A DNA stretch of 29,409 bases, taken from NCBI GenBank assembly GCA_020024615.1, contig JAHHTP010000023.1:1-29409 (forward strand), in the 5' to 3' direction. The translations under genes and the position numbers were made by a program. Every line of letters starts with the position of its first letter. Positions within the stretch are counted from its first letter, which is position 1. This document shows positions 23,480 through 29,409 of the stretch, in pieces. Below the pieces are notes generated by a model. It saw nothing but the letters and a program-made list of their open reading frames with translations. It ran no database searches and had not been told where the DNA came from. The stretch comes from Oscillospiraceae bacterium (GTDB taxonomy: Bacteria; Bacillota; Clostridia; Oscillospirales; Ruminococcaceae).

Positions 23480-23644
23480 ATGGAACATATTAAAACTTTG
23501 AATACTCGCAACCTCTGCGAGAGCGCTAAAAACGGTGGCTGCGGCGAGTGCCAGACTTCTTGCCAGTCCGCTTGCAAAACCAGCTGTGGCATTGCAAATC
23601 AGCAGTGTGAGAACGCTAAGAAAGCAGCAAAATCCAATAAGTAA
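23480..23644 (+). CDS. scfA: SCIFF ribosomal peptide precursor
   Basis: A 54-residue precursor of the near-universal clostridial SCIFF family (six cysteines in forty-five residues). It starts MEHIKTLNTR and holds the core CGECQTSCQSACKTSCG. Cysteines are at 13, 21, 24, 28, 32, 36 and 43, so seven rather than six. The extra one is C13, in the leader part. The family is modified by a radical-SAM/SPASM enzyme that forms a Cys-to-Thr/Ser thioether; T27, S30, T34 and S35 in the core are candidates. The biological role of SCIFF is not settled. AGGAGG lies upstream of the ATG. The gene is too short for many gene callers. The maturase follows after a strong hairpin. Confidence 0.95.
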   Translation: MEHIKTLNTRNLCESAKNGGCGECQTSCQSACKTSCGIANQQCENAKKAAKSNK

Positions 23645-23653
23645 TCCAAGCGG

Positions 23654-23681
23654 GGGAGGAAAACGAAAAAGTTTTCCTCCC
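23654..23681 (+). terminator. hairpin between the SCIFF peptide and its maturase
   Basis: A perfect 11-bp stem, GGGAGGAAAAC (23654-23664) with GTTTTCCTCCC (23671-23681), closes a 6-base loop. What follows (TATGCATTTTATC) is only partly T-rich. It is likely a partial terminator or mRNA stabiliser that makes the peptide message more abundant than the maturase message. Confidence 0.75.
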
Positions 23682-23721
23682 TATGCATTTTATCACAATA
23701 TCTAAAAAAGGAATTAAATTT

Positions 23722-25104
23722 ATGATACATCAATATAAACTTGGCGGCATGAACATTGTACTGGACGTCTGTTCTGGTGCTGTTCATGTAGTGGATGATG
23801 TGGCTTATGATATCATTGCAATGTTTGAAGACCACTCAAAAGAAGAAATTCTGGCTGAAATGCAGAATCGTTACCTGAACAAAGATGGCATTACCGAAAA
23901 AGATTTACAAGACTGCTATGCGCAGGTCGTATCTTTGAAAGAAGATGGTCAGCTGTTTACTAAGGATACATTCGAACCAATGGCAGGCGAATTAAAACAG
24001 AAAACCAGCGGTGTTATCAAGGCACTCTGCCTGCATGTTGCACACACCTGTAACTTAAACTGCTCCTACTGCTTTGCAAGCCAGGGAAAATACCATGGTG
24101 AACGCGCTGTTATGAGCTTTGAGGTCGGCAAACAGGCACTGGATTTCTTAGTGGAGCATTCTGGTACCCGTCACAACTTAGAGGTTGACTTCTTTGGCGG
24201 TGAACCACTGATGAACTTCGATGTTGTCAAACAGCTGGTTGCATATGCCCGCTCCATCGAAAAAGAGAAAAATAAAAACTTCCGCTTTACTTTAACCACC
24301 AATGGCGTATCCATTGACGACGATGTAATTGATTTTGCAAACCGTGAGATGAGCAATGTCGTATTAAGCTTGGACGGCCGTAAGGAAGTTCATGACCGTT
24401 ACCGTGTTGACTATGCAGGCAATGGCAGCTGGGAGCGTATTGTTCCAAAATTTCAGAAACTAGTCGCTGCACGAGAAGGAAAAGAATATTACATGCGTGG
24501 AACCTTCACCCATGCAAACCCGGACTTCTTAAAGGATATTCAGCAGATGCTGGATTTAGGCTTTACCGAGCTGAGCATGGAGCCTGTCGTATGCGCACCG
24601 GGTGACCCATCTGAACTGACCGATGCAGATATGGAAATTGTAAAAGATCAGTACGAAAAACTGGCTGAACTGATGATTCAACGCCGTCGCGAAGGTCGTC
24701 CGTTTACCTTCTATCACTACATGATCGATTTAACTGGCGGTCCATGCATCTACAAACGCATCTCCGGTTGTGGGTCAGGTACGGAATATATGGCTGTTAC
24801 CCCGTGGGGTGATTTATATCCGTGCCATCAGTTTGTTGGCGAGGATTCTTACAAACTCGGTGACATCTGGAATGGTGTTACCAATCTCGAAAAACAGCAG
24901 GAATTTGCCTGCTGCAATGTATACGCACGCCCAGACTGCAAAGATTGCTGGGCAAAACTCTACTGCTCTGGCGGCTGTGCTGCAAACGCATTCCACTCCA
25001 CCGGCTCGGTTCGTGGTGTTTACAAAAAAGGCTGTGATCTGTTCCGCAAACGCATGGAATGTGCTATTATGGTTGCCGCATCCGGCATGCTCGAAGAAGA
25101 ATAA
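23722..25104 (+). CDS. scfB: SCIFF maturase, radical SAM/SPASM thioether synthase
   Basis: Radical-SAM enzyme of 460 residues that forms thioether crosslinks in SCIFF (as shown for the CteB family). The N-terminal part (about 1-80) resembles the PqqD-like peptide-recognition element. The SAM cluster is C110-x3-C114-x2-C117 in CNLNCSYCF. The C-terminal SPASM region holds auxiliary cluster cysteines, including GCGSGTEYM, LYPCHQF, and the CKDCWAKLYCSGGCAANAFH stretch. The start at 23722 is chosen for its AAGGAATT site and for a fit to the family N-terminus. An in-frame ATG at 23683 would begin inside the hairpin's 3' flank and adds 13 atypical residues. The stop overlaps the next start as TAATG. 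Confidence 0.95.
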   Translation: MIHQYKLGGMNIVLDVCSGAVHVVDDVAYDIIAMFEDHSKEEILAEMQNRYLNKDGITEKDLQDCYAQVVSLKEDGQLFTKDTFEPMAGELKQKTSGVIKALCLHVAHTCNLNCSYCFASQGKYHGERAVMSFEVGKQALDFLVEHSGTRHNLEVDFFGGEPLMNFDVVKQLVAYARSIEKEKNKNFRFTLTTNGVSIDDDVIDFANREMSNVVLSLDGRKEVHDRYRVDYAGNGSWERIVPKFQKLVAAREGKEYYMRGTFTHANPDFLKDIQQMLDLGFTELSMEPVVCAPGDPSELTDADMEIVKDQYEKLAELMIQRRREGRPFTFYHYMIDLTGGPCIYKRISGCGSGTEYMAVTPWGDLYPCHQFVGEDSYKLGDIWNGVTNLEKQQEFACCNVYARPDCKDCWAKLYCSGGCAANAFHSTGSVRGVYKKGCDLFRKRMECAIMVAASGMLEEE

Positions 25105-26447
25105 TGCACACACCAATTTGTGATTTTGTAAAACAGTACTGTGCATCCAATGCAATAAGGCTGCATATGCCTGGACATAAAGGTATCGCGCTGCTGGGCA
25201 TGGAAGCGATGGATATCACTGAGATTGATGGTGCGGACAGCCTGTATGAGGCAAATGGTATCATTCAGCAAAGTGAGCAAAATGCCTCTTTTCTGTTTGG
25301 CTGTCCGACCTATTATTCCACCGAAGGTTCTTCCCACTGTATCCGTGCTATGCTGTATTTAACCAAGCTATATGCAAAAACGATGGGGAAAAAAACGAAA
25401 ATCCTTGCTGCTCGCAATGTACATAAAACATTTGTCACAGCAGCAGCTTTGATGCAGCTGGATGTGGAATGGCTCATGCCCATATCAAACGACAGTTATC
25501 TTTGCTGCTTGCTAAATGATATGGATATGTTGGAAAAAGCTATTACAGAACATCTGCCAGCAGCTTTATACTTAACCAGTCCCGACTATCTGGGTAACTG
25601 TGCAGACATTACTCAAATTGCCAATATATGCCGAAAACACGGTGTTTTACTGCTGGTTGACAATGCACATGGTGCCTACTTAAAATTCTTGCCAAAATCC
25701 AGACACCCGATTGATTTGGGGGCGGATTTATGCTGCGATTCGGCACATAAAACCCTGCCAGCATTAACTGGAGCGGCATATCTTCATCTTTCTTCACAAC
25801 TTCCCCATTGGCTCGTAAAACAAGCCAAAGATGCGCTTGCCATGTTCGGCTCCACCAGTCCATCCTATTTGATTATGCAATCACTGGATGCGGTCAATGC
25901 TTATCTTTCTAACGGATATCAAGAAAAGCTGACAAGTTTTCTTCCGATTGTTGAAAAAGAGAAGCAAAAGCTGACACAAAAGGGTATTTTATTTGCTGGC
26001 GATGAACCGCTGAAATGGACCATTCATACCAAGCCACTAGGCTATACGGGAACGGAATTTGCAGCAGAACTGACAAAACAGAATATTATATGCGAATTTG
26101 CTGATCCAGATTTTATTGTATTCATGCTCTCATGCGAAGCAGGAGTCAAAGTACTTTCCTGCTTATCAGAGGCAATTCTGAGCATTCCAAAAAAACAACC
26201 GATTGATACAATTCCACCAAAACCACATCTACCGAAGCGTATTGATCCGATTCATCAAAGTTGGTGTGTTGCGCAGGAAGAAATCCCGGTAAATGAGGCA
26301 GAAGGCCGCATTTTATCCGCATTGAATGTATCCTGCCCGCCCGCTGTTCCGATTGCGGTATGCGGAGAACAAATCGACAGACAGGCAATCGAAATTTTCA
26401 ACTATTATGGCATTACACATTGCAAAGTTATCATTGAAAATAAATAG
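25104..26447 (+). CDS. Orn/Lys/Arg decarboxylase-family PLP enzyme
   Basis: Fold-type-I PLP enzyme of 447 residues, in the short Orn/Lys/Arg decarboxylase group (YaaO-like). LHMPGHKG at 20-27 is the family start, LVDNAHGAY (184-192) supplies D186 and H189 around the cofactor, and SAHKTLPALTG has K216 as the PLP Schiff-base Lys next to H215. The N-terminal flavodoxin-like wing domain of the inducible enterobacterial decarboxylases is absent, as is usual in this group. Substrate (lysine, arginine or ornithine) cannot be read from sequence. Its ATG overlaps the maturase stop by one base (TAATG), so it is translated by coupling. A functional tie to SCIFF is not known. Confidence 0.9.
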   Translation: MHTPICDFVKQYCASNAIRLHMPGHKGIALLGMEAMDITEIDGADSLYEANGIIQQSEQNASFLFGCPTYYSTEGSSHCIRAMLYLTKLYAKTMGKKTKILAARNVHKTFVTAAALMQLDVEWLMPISNDSYLCCLLNDMDMLEKAITEHLPAALYLTSPDYLGNCADITQIANICRKHGVLLLVDNAHGAYLKFLPKSRHPIDLGADLCCDSAHKTLPALTGAAYLHLSSQLPHWLVKQAKDALAMFGSTSPSYLIMQSLDAVNAYLSNGYQEKLTSFLPIVEKEKQKLTQKGILFAGDEPLKWTIHTKPLGYTGTEFAAELTKQNIICEFADPDFIVFMLSCEAGVKVLSCLSEAILSIPKKQPIDTIPPKPHLPKRIDPIHQSWCVAQEEIPVNEAEGRILSALNVSCPPAVPIAVCGEQIDRQAIEIFNYYGITHCKVIIENK

Positions 26448-26487
26448 GGATTATTTCTTAAATAAACCTTGTTTTCACAAAAAAATT

Positions 26488-26517
26488 TCCCTGATACAGT
26501 ATCCATCGTATCAGGGA
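26488..26517. terminator. bidirectional terminator between the decarboxylase and degV genes
   Basis: A perfect 10-bp stem, TCCCTGATAC (26488-26497) with GTATCAGGGA (26508-26517), is flanked by A-rich sequence on the left and T-rich on the right, so it can serve both convergent genes. Confidence 0.88.
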
Positions 26518-26580
26518 TTTCTGATTTTACGAAATAAAAACTATCTTATCTATAAAAATAGCTGTGATAAATGTTTTTAT

Positions 26581-27459
26581 TTAAGCCAGACGAACATTCT
26601 CATCCCCAAAGAAATACAAAGCCAACGCACCCGGTCCAAGATAAGAACCAGTAACGGGCTCATGATCTACAATAAAAGCATCGCTGATGTTACATTTTTC
26701 CTTGATTAGATTGAGAAGTGTCTTTGCATCTTCTTGACAATTGGCATGCGAAATAGCAATTTCTGAGGATTCTGGTTTGACAGCCAACTGTGTAAATTTA
26801 TCTACAATATGCTGCATTACCGCTTTTCTGCCACGCACCTTTCCGGTCGTAACGATTTTTCCGTTTTCATCGCCTTTGAGAACCGGTTTGATGTGCAAAA
26901 TTGTACCAACAAGTGCTACTGCATTGGAAAGACGACCACCTCTACGCAGATACATCAGATCATCAACGGTAAAGATCTGGTATAATCTCAGACGCTCTTT
27001 GGAAATAAAGTCTGCCGTTTCCTCTAAGCTCATTCCTTCGCTTCTGCATTTTAATGCTTTTAACACCAGCATTCCCTCACCCATAGAAGCCGCCAAGCTG
27101 TCTACAAGGCAAATTTTTCGTTCTGGATAATCCTTTAATAGCTGCTCTCTGGCAATACGGGAAGATGAAAACGAACCACTAATACCGGAAGACATACCGA
27201 TAAATAAAATATCCTGTCCATCTTTGACAATCGGTTCCATATATTCGATATATTTCTGTGGATTGATTTGCGAAGTTGTAATTTTCTCTCCGTTTTTCAA
27301 AAGCTCATAGTATGCTGCACTATTAAATTTTTCCGTATCCGGACAGCTTTTTTCTTCTCCGCCAACATAATAAGAAAGCGGAATCACAATCAAATTTTCT
27401 GCCTTAGCAATTGGTGTTGAAATATTAGCAGAAGTGTCTGTGATAATAGCAAAACTCAT
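26581..27459 (-). CDS. DegV family fatty-acid-binding protein
   Basis: DegV/FakB-type protein of 292 residues. Family members bind a fatty acid and present it to the kinase FakA for entry into phospholipid synthesis. The start FAIITDTSANIS, FIGMSSGISGSFSSSR, LVDSLAASMGEGMLV, and LMYLRRGGRLSNA are typical, and the two Ser/Thr ligand-binding loops are present. No FakA is in the window. AGGAGGATAAT precedes the ATG. It is a single-gene unit with its own promoter (27545-27573). The specific lipid ligand is unknown. Confidence 0.93.
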   Translation of the reverse strand: MSFAIITDTSANISTPIAKAENLIVIPLSYYVGGEEKSCPDTEKFNSAAYYELLKNGEKITTSQINPQKYIEYMEPIVKDGQDILFIGMSSGISGSFSSSRIAREQLLKDYPERKICLVDSLAASMGEGMLVLKALKCRSEGMSLEETADFISKERLRLYQIFTVDDLMYLRRGGRLSNAVALVGTILHIKPVLKGDENGKIVTTGKVRGRKAVMQHIVDKFTQLAVKPESSEIAISHANCQEDAKTLLNLIKEKCNISDAFIVDHEPVTGSYLGPGALALYFFGDENVRLA

Positions 27460-27544
27460 ATTATCCTCCTAACGCAGCCAACCATAAATTCTGTCGAGTT
27501 TCATACAAATATTTTTGAGTTAGTTGCTGATTCATTACTAAATA

Positions 27545-27573
27545 GTATAGCACACTACATTCATTTTTTCAAT
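27545..27573 (-). promoter_or_regulatory. promoter of the degV gene
   Basis: On the minus strand, -35 TTGAAA (27568-27573), 17-base spacer, -10 TATACT (27545-27550), about 90 bases before the start codon. The long leader shows no structure that I recognise. Confidence 0.65.
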
Positions 27574-27635
27574 ATGCATATGATTAAAAATGACTTTTAT
27601 CGTAAAACCTTACACACAAAAGGGTACCCCTTCAA

Positions 27636-27647
27636 ACCAATATTGGT
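27636..27647. promoter_or_regulatory. ACCAATATTGGT palindrome
   Basis: A perfect 12-bp palindrome lies between the degV promoter and the lipoprotein terminator, upstream of the -35 box of degV. It could be an upstream regulatory site or may be chance in AT-rich sequence. Otherwise 27574-27668 shows no gene that I support. Confidence 0.3.
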
Positions 27648-27668
27648 CAAATATAAGCATAACAAAAT

Positions 27669-27690
27669 CCCCCTGCCAAAAGACAGGGGG
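27669..27690 (-). terminator. intrinsic terminator of the lipoprotein gene
   Basis: Read on the minus strand, CCCCCTG and CAGGGGG flank an 8-base loop, with ATTTTGTT after the stem. It lies about 20 bases past the stop codon. Confidence 0.88.
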
Positions 27691-27711
27691 AAATATCATT
27701 TCAAGATTAGG

Positions 27712-29286
27712 TTATTTCATGAATTCGTCAACCTGGCTCTGATACTCAGCAATAATATCCTGTAAGCCTGCACCATTCAAAGCCTCTAAAGCGGTAGCAA
27801 TATCAGCTGCCGGATCCTTAGACATGCCACATTCCAAATTCTTACTATACTGTTTCCAAACGGTATCAGCAGCAGCAATCTGGGTTTCAACAGCTTCTGT
27901 CTTCGGAGAGAAGCCCAGTAACGGAGTAGCTTTAGCTGACATACAGGACTCTAATAAGCCGTCCCAAGAATTTCTTTCCTTCGGTGCTTCTGGAATGGTG
28001 GTGAAGAAGGTACCCTGAGAGAAAGAAGCCGGACGATATTTGTTCATACCCTGCTCCGTTTTTTCAACAGTGCCATCTTTGGTCAGATTCCAGTGTGTTC
28101 CTTCAATACCATAGCAGAAGATATTTCTTGCTTCGAAATCAGTATTGATCCACTGTAAGAATAGTAAAGCTCTTTCAACATGTTCGGAGTTTACAGAAAT
28201 GGCGTGACCAGAACCAATTACAGAGTCGGTGGTGTAAACAGCTGGTACATGGGTGCGAATTACTACTTCGCCATGCTCAGCATTATTCCAGAATGCTTCA
28301 CAGTTTAACCAACCCTGACCAATGAACATCGGAGACCACGGAGCCTGCTCAACGGTAGCAGCATCTTTGTTGGTTAAGCCTTTCTGATACCAGTCAGCAT
28401 AGGTTTCAGCGTTGTATAACGCCTCATCAGACTCAAGCAGTGATATAACTTTGCTATCTTTTGCATCAAACGGGATACCTATGCCTGCTACAGATCTGGT
28501 GATATAGTCAAATTTACGACCTAAGCTAGAACCCGTATGTCCATATGGAGCCTCAACACCTTCCAGATCGGTATTGTCTTTTAATTTCTGTAAAATTGGC
28601 GTAACAGATGCAATATCATCATTCAGAGTATCCAGTTCTGCTTCGGTAATGCCAGCTTCTTCAACCAGCGACTTATCAAGTGCCCACATCTGAGCTGCTG
28701 CGGAATCTTTATATACCGGAACCATATAAATGTGATCATTAACGGTAGCACCCTGCCATGCTAACTCTGGGATAAAGTTATACAGAGTTGGAGCTACGGT
28801 CGGGAGAATCTCATCTAATTCAGCGAATACGCCTTTGTTAGCGTTTTGAACATAGTTGGTCTGCCATGCACAGGAGAATACCATATCATAGTACTCATCG
28901 GTGGAGATAATTAAGTTCGCTTTGGTATTATCTGCAAACTGATAATCAACAGTGGTATTGATAGCTTTTTTAGAGAGTTCATTCAGTTTTTCATAAACCA
29001 TATCACTCTCTTCTGCCGGGTCGCCCCACTGATACCACAGTAAATTAACTTCTTCAGAAGTGTCAGTAGAAGTCTTAGTAGATTCCAGATTTTCTACCGG
29101 AGTAGAGGTAATCTCAATCTGATTATGCTCAGCAGAATCACCCTGATCTTTAGACTCCTCACCAGAAGAATCTGGAGTAGAAGAATCTGGGGTAGAAGTT
29201 CCTGGCTTCTCTGTTTTGGTACAAGCTGCAAAGCAGGATGCGGTCATTAATACTGCTGCTACCAATGCTAAAGCTTTCAATTTCAT
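27712..29286 (-). CDS. extracellular solute-binding lipoprotein (ABC sugar importer)
   Basis: This 524-residue binding protein belongs to the large clostridial family serving carbohydrate ABC importers. It has a lipoprotein signal peptide: Lys-rich start, hydrophobic core, then TASCFAAC, with C22 (or C18) as the lipidated Cys. A Ser/Thr/Pro/Glu-rich linker follows (about 24-75), then the ligand-binding body from VNLLWYQWGDPAEES. Length and style (YYDMVFSCAW, ARNIFCYGIEGTHWN) match the oligosaccharide-type subgroup that carries a DUF3502-like end. GAGGG precedes the ATG. Transporter permeases would be expected further along or elsewhere; on this strand the gene ends at a terminator, so they are not immediately downstream. 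The ligand is unknown, but the sulfatase and hydrolase in the window make a glycan plausible. Confidence 0.92.
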   Translation of the reverse strand: MKLKALALVAAVLMTASCFAACTKTEKPGTSTPDSSTPDSSGEESKDQGDSAEHNQIEITSTPVENLESTKTSTDTSEEVNLLWYQWGDPAEESDMVYEKLNELSKKAINTTVDYQFADNTKANLIISTDEYYDMVFSCAWQTNYVQNANKGVFAELDEILPTVAPTLYNFIPELAWQGATVNDHIYMVPVYKDSAAAQMWALDKSLVEEAGITEAELDTLNDDIASVTPILQKLKDNTDLEGVEAPYGHTGSSLGRKFDYITRSVAGIGIPFDAKDSKVISLLESDEALYNAETYADWYQKGLTNKDAATVEQAPWSPMFIGQGWLNCEAFWNNAEHGEVVIRTHVPAVYTTDSVIGSGHAISVNSEHVERALLFLQWINTDFEARNIFCYGIEGTHWNLTKDGTVEKTEQGMNKYRPASFSQGTFFTTIPEAPKERNSWDGLLESCMSAKATPLLGFSPKTEAVETQIAAADTVWKQYSKNLECGMSKDPAADIATALEALNGAGLQDIIAEYQSQVDEFMK

Positions 29287-29317
29287 AATAAAACCCTCTC
29301 TTTATTGTAATTTCATC

Positions 29318-29334
29318 TGTGTATTGCTTACACA
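29318..29334. promoter_or_regulatory. inverted repeat upstream of the lipoprotein gene
   Basis: TGTGTA (29318-29323) and TACACA (29329-29334) form a perfect 6-bp inverted repeat with a 5-base spacer, about 32 bases ahead of the start codon. The ten bases TCTGTGTATT at 29316-29325 recur at 29398-29407. A regulator operator is possible. I see no convincing -35/-10 pair in the remaining sequence. Confidence 0.35.
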
Positions 29335-29409
29335 AAACATCTCGAATATATACATACACATTATTTTATATTATTTTATCAAAAAATATGATTACTTTCT
29401 GTGTATTAT

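Noticed and set aside
23683..23721. Longer start for the SCIFF maturase
   Set aside because: It begins just past the hairpin arm, lacks a ribosome-binding site, and adds residues unlike the family.
23722..25104. Radical-SAM enzyme as the sulfatase maturase (anSME)
   Set aside because: It follows a SCIFF peptide directly and has the PqqD-like N-terminus and SPASM pattern of SCIFF maturases, so it is not the partner of the sulfatase at 19740.
27574..27765. 63-residue plus-strand open frame between degV and the lipoprotein gene
   Set aside because: No ribosome-binding site, runs through the terminator and into the opposite gene; basic, low-information composition.

Overview
The window looks like chromosomal DNA of an anaerobic clostridial Firmicute, probably a gut member of the Oscillospirales/Ruminococcaceae type. 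The clearest evidence is a SCIFF ribosomal peptide with its radical-SAM/SPASM maturase, a complete six-gene Rnf complex in the order rnfC-D-G-E-A-B, paired MinD-type ATPases carrying ferredoxin domains, a NusG-domain-II/Gx-transporter pair and UPF0340. Genus is not resolved. Promoters are mostly well-formed TTGACA/TATAAT boxes at 17-bp spacing, and many genes end in intrinsic terminators.

Left part (1-7304, all minus strand). Positions 213-375 hold a small hairpin followed by four imperfect tandem repeats of 31-38 bp. Positions 458-4981 are a tight four-gene operon, read right to left: a 565-aa membrane protein with an HNH-nuclease-like motif, a 122-aa single-pass membrane protein, a 445-aa tail-anchored coiled-coil protein with four internal repeats, and a CbxX/CfxQ (SpoVK-like) AAA+ ATPase. 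The HNH-like protein and the 122-aa protein end in the same C-terminal tail motif. I do not recognise this operon as a named system and regard it as the best candidate for something undescribed, possibly defence or stress related. Upstream of it are an RlmD-like 23S rRNA methyltransferase with an extra C-terminal domain, and a UPF0340 gene.

Middle part (7435-16620). A cytidylate-kinase-like gene faces a ThuA-like gene whose promoter contains a match to the CcpA cre consensus. Diverging from it is the rnfCDGEAB operon (ion-pumping ferredoxin:NAD oxidoreductase). A terminator-like hairpin separates this from a NusG-domain-II protein and a Gx-family membrane protein, and an unrecognised 492-aa protein follows.

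Right part (16724-29409). A NifX - MinD/Fd - MinD/Fd - NifX cassette with translational coupling is followed by the decayed remnant of a minus-strand gene. Next come a Cys-type sulfatase and a GH42-like glycoside hydrolase, suggesting use of sulfated host or dietary glycans. The SCIFF peptide (here with a seventh cysteine), its maturase and an Orn/Lys/Arg-decarboxylase-family enzyme form one unit. Convergent to it is a DegV fatty-acid-binding protein, and last is a lipoprotein solute-binding protein whose transporter partners would lie outside the window. No tRNA, rRNA, CRISPR array, transposase or integrase was seen.
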